Origin: Mesosutterella multiformis
GTDB taxonomy: Bacteria; Pseudomonadota; Gammaproteobacteria; Burkholderiales; Burkholderiaceae_F
Direction: 5' to 3'
Assembly: GCF_003402575.1 (NCBI RefSeq)
Contig: NZ_BGZJ01000002.1
Location: 310,001-374,000, forward strand
Length of the DNA stretch: 64,000 nt
The notes beneath the pieces are model-generated. The model had not been told where the DNA came from, did not search any database, and saw nothing but the letters and a program-made list of their open reading frames with translations. Numbering within the stretch: position 1 is the first letter of the stretch; each line of letters begins with the position of its first letter. Both the position numbers and the translations under genes were made by a program. This document shows positions 1-9,779 of the stretch, in pieces.

Positions 1-1221
1 GGGTCCGGGGCTCAGACGGTCACCGGGATCAAAGTGGTGGAAGTGGACGGGGAGTCAGACGCGGTGTTCACGAAACCGGACTCGAACCGGCTTTCCGCCG
101 GCGCTTATCTCTACGCGCTTAAGAAAGTCGGGAGCAACTGGTACCTCACGAGCGAACGGGACCCGGACGCTCCGGATCCAGTCGTACCGGATACGCCGGA
201 TCAGCCGGACATTCAGCCGACTGACCCCACGGATCCCACGACACATATCGTGAAGCCGGAACTCGGAAGCTACGCCGCGAACCTGATCGCCTCAAACACG
301 CTTTTCACAATGTCACTCGCGGATCGGCTTGGCGAAACCCGGTACTCGGACGCCTTGAAGTCTCAGAAGCATTCGGAGAACATCTGGATCCGGACGGCGG
401 GCGGGAGATCCCATTCCCGCATGATGGATGATCAGCTCACGAACCGCGGCACGTGGGGTCTCGTGCAGGTTGGGGGCGATGTCGTCTCCTGGCCTGGGTC
501 CGGCGACCACCGCTTCCACGCCGGTCTCATGATGGGGTACGCCCACCAAAGCGAAAAGACCCGGTCAACGGATATCGGAGAGACGTCTAAAGGAAAGGTG
601 TCCGGTTACTCCGCCGGCCTCTACGCGACGTACATGAACGCCGCCCCGGCCGGCACCGGGCCGTATGCCGACACGTGGCTCCTCTGGCAGAGATTCAAGA
701 ACAAGGTGGATCCGAGTAACGCCGTAGAAGAGTCGTACGATTCGAAAGGCTTTACGGCGAGCCTTGAAGCCGGATACACATTTGGCCTCAAAGATTGGGT
801 GAGCAGCGATGGCACGCGGAACGCCGCGCGCCTCCGGCTTGAAGCCCAGGTGATCCGCATGGGCGTGAGAGCGGATCAGCACGTGGATGCCGAGAACTAC
901 ACGGTGTCCGGCACCGGGGCCGGGAACGTCCGGACCCGCGTGGGTGCGACGGTCTATCACCTCTTCACAAACGACAAAACCGGCCGCGCGATCAAACCGT
1001 TCCTCAGCCTCAACTGGTACCACGACACGAAATCCTTTGGCGTCACCTACGCCGGGGTCCATGACCAGGCGGAAGGGAACCGGAACTTCGACGAAGTGAA
1101 GCTTGGGGTCGAAGGAAAGCTTTCGAAGCACGTGAACCTCTGGGGTGCTGCCGCGTACCAGCAGGGGAAGCAGGGCTTCCGGAACGTCGGGGCCTTTGTC
1201 GGAGCCAAGGTGCTCTTCTAG
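1..1221 (+). CDS. autotransporter 1, C-terminal part (5' end outside window)
   Basis: This is the last ~406 residues of a type Va autotransporter; the frame is open to base 1, so the signal peptide and most of the passenger lie upstream. What remains is the end of the passenger/autochaperone region (the pattern G-I-K-V-V-E-V-D-G then SDAVFTKPDSNRL), a Pro/Asp-rich linker at about 155-240 nt, and a full outer-membrane beta-barrel beginning near the HSENIWIRTAGG segment and ending in a terminal Phe, as outer-membrane proteins do. An apparent start at base 34 is an internal GTG and not a real start. The barrel is nearly the same as those of the four following genes. The passenger function cannot be read from this fragment. 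Confidence 0.9.
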   Translation, partial: GSGAQTVTGIKVVEVDGESDAVFTKPDSNRLSAGAYLYALKKVGSNWYLTSERDPDAPDPVVPDTPDQPDIQPTDPTDPTTHIVKPELGSYAANLIASNTLFTMSLADRLGETRYSDALKSQKHSENIWIRTAGGRSHSRMMDDQLTNRGTWGLVQVGGDVVSWPGSGDHRFHAGLMMGYAHQSEKTRSTDIGETSKGKVSGYSAGLYATYMNAAPAGTGPYADTWLLWQRFKNKVDPSNAVEESYDSKGFTASLEAGYTFGLKDWVSSDGTRNAARLRLEAQVIRMGVRADQHVDAENYTVSGTGAGNVRTRVGATVYHLFTNDKTGRAIKPFLSLNWYHDTKSFGVTYAGVHDQAEGNRNFDEVKLGVEGKLSKHVNLWGAAAYQQGKQGFRNVGAFVGAKVLF

Positions 1222-1276
1222 CCGTGACGCCTGAGGCCGGGGATACCGCCCGGTCTCACCGCCATCCGGTTAACCG

Positions 1277-1311
1277 CCGCGGGAGTCACAGCCTTCCCGC
1301 GGTTTTATTTT
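1277..1311 (+). terminator. intrinsic terminator of autotransporter 1
   Basis: Perfect 8-bp stem CCGCGGGA / TCCCGCGG (1277-1284 and 1295-1302) followed by TTTTATTTT. IS30 copy 1 has inserted directly after the T-run. Confidence 0.85.
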
Positions 1312-1314
1312 GTG

Positions 1315-2421
1315 GGCGAATTATCACTTCAAGTGCAAAGCCTGAGAAAAGAATAGTGGCCCATAAAGCTTCCATAATAGAGATTGTCAAGATAACTATA
1401 GAGGGAGCTCATGAGCCACTATCATCATCTTACTCTTCGGGACAGAGTATTTATTTCGGCTTTAACGATTTCAGGCAAATCCCTGTCTGAAATTGCATGT
1501 GCGATTGGGAAAAATGTTTCTACGATCTCCCGCGAACTGAAGCGAAACAAGGCTGTATCGGCCCAGGATGGGGCTTCAGCTGCCTATGATCCCTGTGCCG
1601 CGCAGGCCCGATATCAGAGACAGAGAAAGCATTGCGGAAAGAGAAACATTCTGAAGTCTGACTCGTTGCTGACAAGGATTGTCTCAAATCTGCTGGTTAA
1701 GAAATTCTGGTCTCCGGAGCAGATTCAATACCGTCTCAGAAAGGAGCTGCCGAATCTAAGGATCAGCGCCACGACAATCTACCGAGGAATCAATTCTGGC
1801 TTTCTGGATCGCTTTGTGGATGGCCGAAAGATGTCCCGACACCTGCGACACCACGGTAAAACGCGTCACCGTAAAGGCATGACCGAGAGGCGAGGAAAGA
1901 TCCAGATCACTCACAGCATTGAAGAGCGACCCCTGGAAGCTCAGAACAGATCTTGCCTGGGGGATTGGGAAGGCGATACCGTCATCGGAAAAAAGGGCGG
2001 AGCCTGCCTCACGACTCTGGTCGATAGGAAGTCCGGCTTTCTCTGTGGCGGGAAAACCGCTTCCAAGACTGCGGCCGATGTGTCTGCCGTAATTGAGAAA
2101 TCTCTGTCAGATAAGGATCTGCGTACGATTACCGTAGATCGCGGAAAAGAATTTTCCTGGGCTGAAAAACTGGAGAAAGATCTCAGAACCAAAGTGTATT
2201 TCTGCTTGCCTCATCATCCATGGGAGAAAGGAAGTAATGAAAATACAAACGGACTTCTTAGAGACTTTTTCCCAAAAGGAATGAGTATCGATAAAATTTC
2301 TCAGACAGAAGTTCAGAAACGGTTCAATGCTCTGAATTTCAGACCCAGAAAACGTCTCAATTGGAAGTGTCCGGCTGAAGTCTTTTATTCAGTAACTTTG
2401 CACTTGATTTGATAATTCACC
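1315..2421 (+). mobile_element. IS30-family insertion sequence, copy 1 of 4 (1107 bp)
   Basis: Complete element. The left end reads GGCGAATTATCACTTC and the complement of the right end reads GGTGAATTATCAAATC; the imperfect terminal repeats agree at 22 of 25 positions. It is flanked by TG on both sides (TGTG on both sides if extended), consistent with the 2-bp target duplication of most other copies here. The single transposase gene fills it. Copies 2-4 have the same length and boundaries. Confidence 0.93.
1411..2412 (+). CDS. IS30-family transposase
   Basis: DDE transposase of 333 residues. The N-terminus carries the helix-turn-helix typical of IS30 (LRDRVFISALTISGKSLSEI then STISRELKRN). 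The catalytic core shows D in GDWEGDTVIGKK, D in ITVDRGKEF and E in the HHPWEKGSNENTNG segment. The start is ATG after a purine-rich GAGGGAGCTC stretch. Compared with copies 2 and 4 this protein has Cys for Arg before LGDWEGD and Thr for Ala in SQTEVQ. Both changes lie outside the visible catalytic triad, so it may still be active. Confidence 0.95.
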   Translation: MSHYHHLTLRDRVFISALTISGKSLSEIACAIGKNVSTISRELKRNKAVSAQDGASAAYDPCAAQARYQRQRKHCGKRNILKSDSLLTRIVSNLLVKKFWSPEQIQYRLRKELPNLRISATTIYRGINSGFLDRFVDGRKMSRHLRHHGKTRHRKGMTERRGKIQITHSIEERPLEAQNRSCLGDWEGDTVIGKKGGACLTTLVDRKSGFLCGGKTASKTAADVSAVIEKSLSDKDLRTITVDRGKEFSWAEKLEKDLRTKVYFCLPHHPWEKGSNENTNGLLRDFFPKGMSIDKISQTEVQKRFNALNFRPRKRLNWKCPAEVFYSVTLHLI

Positions 2422-3235
2422 TGTGAGAAAGGAACGGGGGTTACAGCTTCCGACCTGTCTATCCGTGGCCGATCCTTCCGGATGAGATGTCAGAACCGGT
2501 TTTCAGATGCTTTACCGCGCGAGGCACCGGAAACCGGGTTCGTAGTTTTCCGCAGTCCGGCATTCCTTTTTTCACGTTTCGCAATCATCGGGAAAGCGTC
2601 CGCCAGTATTCATTCTCGGTATCTTCAGGATCCTGAGGATTTACCCGGGGTTACCGTCTTTAAGTCACCCTCTGAAATGTGTTTTTACCCCGGCGTGAGA
2701 GTTTTAGATAACCACGAATTCAAGGCACGATGAAAACGGTTACGCGGATTTAACCGTTAAAGGTCCGCCGGAAGACCTGAGAAAAATTACGGACGCGGGA
2801 AAGCGCGTTCACCCCAAGGTGATCAGTAATCCGGGTACGGATGAAATGTGTTCTTTTTCTTCTGTCACGCATTGTCAACCGAATCAATCGCTCTTTACAT
2901 AACATGACAGATTCTCGGGTTGACAGCGGTTGACTTAACAATTTCATAAATACTGAAAGTCAATAGGGACTTTATTCTAGTGTTGCGAACTGGCAACAAC
3001 AGCCTGTTTTTGTTTGCAATATACAAAACCAAAGAAAATAATCCGCTTAAGAGCACGTCTTAAACGTGATCCAAACCCCGCATCATTTGTCAACCTGCGA
3101 ATAAAACAGAAATAGACAGGAAGAGCGATTGAACCGGAATCCGAAGCGCGAGGAACGCAGACCCCGCAGGGACTCCGCCAGACGAGGCACGCAGTTCAGA
3201 CACAAAAACCGCCTATAACAAAAACGAGGATGATC
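2422..3235. other. 814-bp intergenic region upstream of autotransporter 2
   Basis: No convincing gene. The AT-rich part (2870-3060) contains closely spaced TTGAC words, including GTTGACAGC followed by GGTTGAC at about 2918-2934. Similar TTGAC clusters occur before autotransporter 4. This is probably the promoter/regulatory region, but no start site can be assigned. Confidence 0.4.
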
Positions 3236-6200
3236 ATGAGACACACAGAGACTCATAACCTCACTGGAAAAGCTGTCGCCGCGGCTGTCGCGGCCGCGCT
3301 TTTCACCATGGGTTCCCCCGCGGAGGCAGCCGCCGTCACCTATCCCCAGATTTCCGAGTCGATCACAAGCCCGGACACTGACGCCATTGTGACCTACACG
3401 GACGAAACGGATCCCGCGATCGTGAAGACTGCCCCGGTTGTGCCGGGGAGCGATACGGATGCCGCTGCCGGCATCACCCTGACGCTTAAATCCCTCACCG
3501 TCACCAATCAGACAACCGGGAATGACACCGTTCGCTGCGGGCTGGGTATTTCCGCGGTGAGCGGGCTTGAAGGGACGGGGGAAAAGATGTCCACCACGAC
3601 GGGAGGCGTTCATCTCGCGGTTTCAGGCGATGTGACGGTGACCTCCCGGGCAAACGCAATCGAGACCGCGGATAACAATAACGTGGATGGCACGATCGGC
3701 GGAAACCTGACGCTCGAGTCGACGGAAGGGGACGGGATCCTGGGTGAAGCCGGCTCTCACTACCCGACGCTCGATCGCGGCGTGCTCCTCACGCTTTCAG
3801 GTGGACGAGCCTCGATCACGTCAGACGGTGCTTACGGTATCGAAACCGACAGCAGCACGGTGAAGGTGAGGATTGAGGGGGCGTCTGATACCGTGGTCAC
3901 GTCCAAAGCGTCCTTTGGCGTTTTCGTCGGGGACGGCGGCGAAGTGGATCTTTTCGGCTCCGGAACGGGCGGCGCGGGAGGCAAAGTCACGGTTCAGAGT
4001 CTCGGCTCCGCCGTGTCCGCGATCATGGTCCAGTCGGAAGGCTACGTGACCGCGCAGGCAGGCAGCGTCCGGGTGGAAGACACGGCCGAGTACTCCGCCG
4101 CGGTCCAGGTGCTGAAAGGCGCGGTCCAGCTCACGTCGCTTGACGCCGCGGGCACCGGCGTTCAGGTATTCAATAATTCCGCCGAATCTCCTACGATCTA
4201 CAGCGGCCAGTCCGGGAGCGTCACTATCCAGGCGCAGTCAAGCCCCATTCAGGTCATCAACGAGGGGCCGGGCCCGGCGATCTGGGCTGACAGCGGAAGC
4301 GTTCAGATCAACAATGCCCAGATGTCGACGGGCGTTCAGGTGCAGGGGAATATCAGCTCGGCGAATGGCTCCGCGGTCGGGATCTTCGAAACCGGAACGG
4401 GCTCTTTCCTCAAAGCCGATACGATCACAACGACAGGCGCGGGCGACGGGCGAACGGATATTGTTCTCGCCGGGGACGCTGCGTACACGTCGCTCACCGG
4501 CGGAACGTCTGAAGCGTCCGCTGACGGGAATAACAACAGTCTCTCCATTGTGGAATCGGATACCGCGTCCGCTCTCGCGAACGTAACGCTTAAAACCGGC
4601 GCGAGCGGAACGGTGATTCTCTCAGGGAAGTCGTCCTTCACGGGCAATATCACTGCGGACGGCGTCGCGCCTGACGTCGCCAATACCGATGACGATATGA
4701 ACCGAAGCGTCCTTACGCTCATTCTCTCGGGCGACAGCGCCTATAAGGGGAACACCGCGGTCACAGCGGGCGGCCACGTTTACGGGACTTTCGAAGGCGC
4801 CTCAACGCTTGAGGGTGATGTCAGGGTTTCAGGGACCGCCTCTGACGGCACGCCGTCCACGTGGAATATCAATGGCTCGGGGACCGGTTCCGTGACCGGC
4901 AATGTCTCCGCGGCGGACGGCGCTTACGCGGTGCTCGCCGTGACTGACAGCGTCAAGGTGAACGGGAATTACACCGCGACCGGTGACAAATCGATCGTTT
5001 ACCTCCTCGGGGCTGGGAACAGCGTGATCACCGGGAACCTGACCGCGGATTCAGGGTCAGCCGCCCCCGTGGCGCTCGGTGACAGTGCCGTGCTGAATGG
5101 TGATGTCACCGCGGCGGGTGCCGGCACAAAGGTCACGGAAGACTTTGAGGCAGGGACGACGGTGAACGGGAATCTCGTGTCGTCCAACGGTGCCGCTGTC
5201 ACGACGCAGCTCGCCGGCACCTGGAACGGCACTTCGACGCTCACGGGCGGCACGGCGGATGTCACGATGACCGACGCGGCAGCCGTCTGGAATATCGCGT
5301 CATCGTCTGAAGTCACTTCCCTTACGCAAGGCTCCGGCACCATTCACTTCCCAGCCGCGGCCGCGTCGGGCTTCACCGGGACAACGCTCACAGTGGACGG
5401 CAACTACTCGTCTGACGGCGGCACTGTCAGCATGAACACCGTGCTTCAGGGGGATACGTCGCCGCATGACGAAATTGTCGTAAAGGGGAGCACCGCTGGA
5501 AGCGCGACTCTTGTCTTCACCAAGGTGTCAGGAAGCGGGAGCCAGACGGTAGACGGTATCCGCGTGGTGCAGGTAGGCGGCGCTTCAGACGCGGTCTTCA
5601 CGAAGCCGGACTCGAATCGCCTCACCGCCGGTGCCTATATCTATGAACTGAAGAAGGTGGGAAACGACTGGTACCTGACGAGCGAGCGGGATCCCAACGC
5701 CCCGGTCCCTGTCCTTCCCAATACGCATGACGATGACACCCCAGCGACTCCGGCGCAGCCGGATGTGATCCCAGCCGCGGATCCGACGAATCCCGCGACT
5801 CATATTGTGAAGCCAGAGCTCGGGAGTTACACCGCGAACCTGATCGCCTCAAACACGCTTTTCACGATGTCGCTCGCGGACCGGCTTGGGGAAACGCGGT
5901 ATTCCGACGCCTTGAAGGATCAGAAGCACTCCGGCAACCTCTGGATCCGGACGGCGGGCGGAAGATCCCATTCCCGCATGATGGATGACCAGCTCACAAA
6001 CCGCGGCACGTGGGGTCTCGTGCAGGTCGGCGGCGACGTCGTCAGCTGGCCCGGGGCCGGCGATCACCGGTTCCACGCCGGTCTCATGATGGGGTACGCG
6101 CATCAAAGCGAAAAGACCCGGTCAACGGATATCTGAGAGACGTCTAAAGGAAAGGTGTCCGGTTACTCCGCCGGTCTCTACGCGACGTACATGAACGCCG

Positions 6201-6778
6201 CGCCGGCCGGCACCGGGCCTTATGTCGACACGTGGCTCCTCTGGCAGAAATTCAGGAACAAGGTGGACCCGAGTAACGCCGAAGAAGAGTCGTACGACTC
6301 GAAAGGCTTCACCGCGTCGCTTGAAGCGGGCTACACGTTTGGCCTCAAAGATTGGGTGAGCACGGACGGCACTCAGAACGCCGCGCGTCTCCGGCTTGAA
6401 GCCCAGGTGATCCGCATGGGCGTCCGGGCGGATCAGCATGTGGACGCCGAGAACTACACGGTATCCGGCACGGGAGCCGGGAACGTCCGGACCCGCGTGG
6501 GTGCGACGGTCTATCACCTCTTCACAAACGACAGAACCGGCCGCGCGATCAAACCGTTCCTCAGTCTCAACTGGTACCACGACACGAAATCCTTTGGCGT
6601 GACCTACGCCGGGGTCCACGACCGGGCGGAGGGGAACCGGAACTTCGGGGAAGTAAAGGTCGGACTCGAAGGGAAGCTTTCGAAGCACGTGAACCTCTGG
6701 GGCGCTGCCGCGTACCAGCAGGGGAAGCAGGGCTTCCGGAACGTTGGAGCTTTTGTCGGGGCGAAGGTGCTTTTCTGA
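3236..6778 (+). pseudogene. autotransporter 2, interrupted by an in-frame TGA
   Basis: Type Va autotransporter that would be about 1180 residues. The start at 3236 is preferred over the in-frame ATG at 3230 because AGGA at 3227-3230 then has normal spacing. The N-terminus is a Sec signal peptide (MRHTETHNLTGK then an Ala-rich core ending GSPAEA). A Ser/Thr/Gly-rich, low-Cys passenger predicted to form a beta-helix follows, then the autochaperone-like SDAVFTKPDSNRL block, a Pro/Asp linker and the barrel. At 6134-6136 the codon is TGA where autotransporter 1 has GGA in otherwise matching sequence (…RSTDI-stop-ETSKGK…), a single G-to-T change. The frame then stays open to 6778 and ends in Phe. 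The stop falls early in the barrel, so the product could not insert in the outer membrane unless the stop is read through. The decay looks very recent because no other lesion is visible. Confidence 0.9.
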
Positions 6779-6832
6779 CCCAGTGACACGCCAATCGGGG
6801 GAGGGCATTCCCCCTTCAACGCTTCAATCCAA

Positions 6833-6869
6833 CACCGCGGGAGATAAAACTCCCGCGGTGTTTGTTATT
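6833..6869 (+). terminator. intrinsic terminator of autotransporter 2
   Basis: Perfect 10-bp stem CACCGCGGGA / TCCCGCGGTG (6833-6842, 6851-6860), followed by TTTGTTATT. Confidence 0.85.
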
Positions 6870-6969
6870 AGGCGGATGGACACGTCGGTTTTTTTCGAAG
6901 GGGCTATTGATCCACCCCGAACTCCACACCCGCTGTGCTGCAGTGTCCGGGAAAAACGATAAACCGCCT

Positions 6970-7000
6970 TGCCTTAAAGTCGGGTTGAAGGTATAGGATC
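6970..7000 (+). promoter_or_regulatory. MerR-type promoter with 19-bp spacer
   Basis: A -35 TTGCCT (6970-6975) and a -10 TAGGAT (6995-7000) are separated by 19 bp, longer than the usual 17. A dyad of the form CCTTnAA…TTnAAGG spans 6973-6992 between them. Overlong spacers with an internal dyad are the hallmark of promoters activated by MerR-family proteins, which often control oxidoreductase genes. The regulator is not adjacent; the only MerR gene in the window starts at 37723. Confidence 0.55.
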
Positions 7001-7036
7001 GATAGCGTATATCGATAAGCTGGAGGTTTTTCAGAA

Positions 7037-7903
7037 ATGGAAATGATGACGCTGAATAACGGCGTAGAGATGCCGCTAGAAGGGTTTGGCGTATTTCAGA
7101 TTACGGACGCGGCGGTGTGTGAGCGGGCCGTGCTTGACGCTCTCGATGTCGGCTATCGGCTGATTGATACCGCGAGTTCCTATCAGAATGAGGAAGCGGT
7201 GGGCCGCGCGATCAAAAAGTCCGGCATTCCGCGAAGCGACCTCTTCATCACGACCAAAGCTTATATGCAGGAGATGGGGTACGAGCGGACGAAAGCCGCC
7301 TTTCAGTCGTCACTCGATAAACTCGGGCTGGATTACCTCGACCTCTATCTCATTCACATGCCGTTCGGGGACTATTACGGCTCGTGGCGCGCGATGGAGG
7401 AACTCTATAAAGAAGGCCGTATCCGCGCGATCGGTGTCTGCAACTTCATGAGTGACCGCATTATCGACTTTGGGTTCAATGTTGACGTGATGCCGGCGAT
7501 TGACCAGATTGAGCTGCATCCCTTCTATCAGCGGGAACCGGAACTCGCGGTGCTGAAGGAATACGGGATCAAGCCGACCGCCTGGGCTCCGTTCGCGGAG
7601 GGGCTGAACGGCATGTTCACGAACCCGGTGATGAAGGTGATCGCCTCGGAACACGGGAAGACGGTGGGGCAGGTGATTCTCCGCTGGAATATCGAGCGAG
7701 GCGTCTCCATCATCCCGAAGTCCGTTCACCGGAGCCGGATGGAAGAGAACTTCGATATCTGGGACTTCAGCCTGACGCCGGATGACATGAAGGCGATCGC
7801 GACGCTCGACCTCGGCCGCCCCCAGATGCTTGACACCCGGAGCCCCGCGGAAGTCCGACGGGTCTACGACTATCTCAATAACCCGGTGCTCACGACACTC
7901 TGA
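7037..7903 (+). CDS. aldo/keto reductase
   Basis: Cytosolic NADPH-dependent aldo/keto reductase of 288 residues, a normal length. The catalytic tetrad is visible: Asp44 and Tyr49 in the YRLIDTASSYQNE block, Lys74 in ITTKAY and His107 in LIHMPF. The C-terminal cofactor signature IIPKSVHRSRMEEN is present. It resembles the 2,5-diketogluconate reductase / methylglyoxal reductase subgroup; the natural substrate is not predictable. The start ATG at 7037 follows GGAGG at about 7022. It is transcribed alone, from a MerR-type promoter and to its own terminator, which suggests induction by an electrophile or aldehyde. Confidence 0.92.
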   Translation: MEMMTLNNGVEMPLEGFGVFQITDAAVCERAVLDALDVGYRLIDTASSYQNEEAVGRAIKKSGIPRSDLFITTKAYMQEMGYERTKAAFQSSLDKLGLDYLDLYLIHMPFGDYYGSWRAMEELYKEGRIRAIGVCNFMSDRIIDFGFNVDVMPAIDQIELHPFYQREPELAVLKEYGIKPTAWAPFAEGLNGMFTNPVMKVIASEHGKTVGQVILRWNIERGVSIIPKSVHRSRMEENFDIWDFSLTPDDMKAIATLDLGRPQMLDTRSPAEVRRVYDYLNNPVLTTL

Positions 7904-7930
7904 GCGCCGTCCTTTAAAGCAGTCTTATTG

Positions 7931-7965
7931 CCGCCTGAGGTTACCAGCCTGAGGCGGTTTTTTTT
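7931..7965 (+). terminator. intrinsic terminator of aldo/keto reductase gene
   Basis: CCGCCTGAGG (7931-7940) pairs with CCTGAGGCGG (7948-7957) with one internal G-G mismatch, followed by eight T. Confidence 0.85.
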
Positions 7966-8441
7966 GTTTTCAGCCGTCTCAAACGACACGCCAGCTCCCG
8001 CGGTCGGATTCCGGGGGACCGTTTTTCTCTCCGCGTTGTTCTGAAAATTCCTTCCGTCTCTCCGTTTTCTCTTAGGGATTTTCCCTTAGCCGCATCGGCA
8101 AGCCCTCCGTCCTCATCAAGTCAATTTCATAACATCCGTGTTTCAACACCGGATGAATAAAAGCCGGGGATCTGCCGCGACAGAGCCGATACGGCGATTT
8201 GAGAAACCATAACGAAAAGAAATTCACCTCAGGGACGACACTGTCCGATTTTCCGGGTGCGGTGAAATTCTTGCATTTTTCACAACCGGGAAACGGGTTT
8301 TGGTGAACTGGGTTTTACATAACCGGATTGACCAAGGCTTCGCCAAATTTCGTTAGCCGTCTATTTTTGTCATCACGATAAATATCATAATTTTGGATTA
8401 ACGGTATATGGATTATTAGTTATTCATCTGTTTTCATTGCA
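7966..8441. other. 476-bp gap without a gene
   Basis: No coding frame with support. It becomes AT-rich after about 8330. IS30 copy 2 inserted at its right end, so the original promoter region of autotransporter 3 is partly displaced. Confidence 0.4.
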
Positions 8442-9548
8442 GGCGAATTATCACTTCAAGTGCAAAGCCTGAGAAAAGAATAGTGGCCCATAAAGCTTCC
8501 ATAATAGAGATTGTCAAGATAACTATAGAGGGAGCTCATGAGCCACTATCATCATCTTACTCTTCGGGACAGAGTATTTATTTCGGCTTTAACGATTTCA
8601 GGCAAATCCCTGTCTGAAATTGCATGTGCGATTGGGAAAAATGTTTCTACGATCTCCCGCGAACTGAAGCGAAACAAGGCTGTATCGGCCCAGGATGGGG
8701 CTTCAGCTGCCTATGATCCCTGTGCCGCGCAGGCCCGATATCAGAGACAGAGAAAGCATTGCGGAAAGAGAAACATTCTGAAGTCTGACTCGTTGCTGAC
8801 AAGGATTGTCTCAAATCTGCTGGTTAAGAAATTCTGGTCTCCGGAGCAGATTCAATACCGTCTCAGAAAGGAGCTGCCGAATCTAAGGATCAGCGCCACG
8901 ACAATCTACCGAGGAATCAATTCTGGCTTTCTGGATCGCTTTGTGGATGGCCGAAAGATGTCCCGACACCTGCGACACCACGGTAAAACGCGTCACCGTA
9001 AAGGCATGACCGAGAGGCGAGGAAAGATCCAGATCACTCACAGCATTGAAGAGCGACCCCTGGAAGCTCAGAACAGATCTCGCCTGGGGGATTGGGAAGG
9101 CGATACCGTCATCGGAAAAAAGGGCGGAGCCTGCCTCACGACTCTGGTCGATAGGAAGTCCGGCTTTCTCTGTGGCGGGAAAACCGCTTCCAAGACTGCG
9201 GCCGATGTGTCTGCCGTAATTGAGAAATCTCTGTCAGATAAGGATCTGCGTACGATTACCGTAGATCGCGGAAAAGAATTTTCCTGGGCTGAAAAACTGG
9301 AGAAAGATCTCAGAACCAAAGTGTATTTCTGCTTGCCTCATCATCCATGGGAGAAAGGAAGTAATGAAAATACAAACGGACTTCTTAGAGACTTTTTCCC
9401 AAAAGGAATGAGTATCGATAAAATTTCTCAGGCAGAAGTTCAGAAACGGTTCAATGCTCTGAATTTCAGACCCAGAAAACGTCTCAATTGGAAGTGTCCG
9501 GCTGAAGTCTTTTATTCAGTAACTTTGCACTTGATTTGATAATTCACC
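8442..9548 (+). mobile_element. IS30-family insertion sequence, copy 2 (1107 bp)
   Basis: Same ends as copy 1. Flanked by a CA/CA 2-bp duplication. The element ends about 230 bp before the autotransporter 3 start and points toward it, so outward transcription could reach that gene. Confidence 0.93.
8538..9539 (+). CDS. IS30-family transposase
   Basis: 333-residue DDE transposase with the same domains as copy 1: HTH region at the N-terminus, then the GDWEGD / VDRGKEF / ENTNG catalytic core. It has Arg before LGDWEGD and Ala in SQAEVQ, the apparent consensus of the four copies. Its protein sequence is identical to that of copy 4. Confidence 0.95.
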   Translation: MSHYHHLTLRDRVFISALTISGKSLSEIACAIGKNVSTISRELKRNKAVSAQDGASAAYDPCAAQARYQRQRKHCGKRNILKSDSLLTRIVSNLLVKKFWSPEQIQYRLRKELPNLRISATTIYRGINSGFLDRFVDGRKMSRHLRHHGKTRHRKGMTERRGKIQITHSIEERPLEAQNRSRLGDWEGDTVIGKKGGACLTTLVDRKSGFLCGGKTASKTAADVSAVIEKSLSDKDLRTITVDRGKEFSWAEKLEKDLRTKVYFCLPHHPWEKGSNENTNGLLRDFFPKGMSIDKISQAEVQKRFNALNFRPRKRLNWKCPAEVFYSVTLHLI

Positions 9549-9779
9549 CATAAATAAAAATATCTGTAAGATGTCGTCCCCAGTAAGTTGTTAAAGATGT
9601 GATTTATCTCGCCCTGATTGGTGAAACACCTTCCCGGACCCTCGGTTCAGAAAGACGTTTTCTGAATGGGTTCCAGATACGCAAAGGAGAGAAAAAGAAA
9701 AGGGAATAGGGGACCGATCCGGGGTCAGAAAAAGAAAAAAAAGCAGCACCCGATCAATAAAAAAACTTTTGAGGATTCC

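Noticed and set aside
565-1131. Long open frames antisense to each autotransporter barrel
   Set aside because: They recur at the same place in all copies because the barrel codons leave the opposite strand free of stops; they have no ribosome site or recognisable protein.
2482-2733. 83-codon frame after IS30 copy 1
   Set aside because: No ribosome site and no recognisable motif; probably chance.
1315-9548. Composite transposon bounded by IS30 copies 1 and 2
   Set aside because: Each copy has its own target duplication and the outer flanks differ, so they inserted separately.
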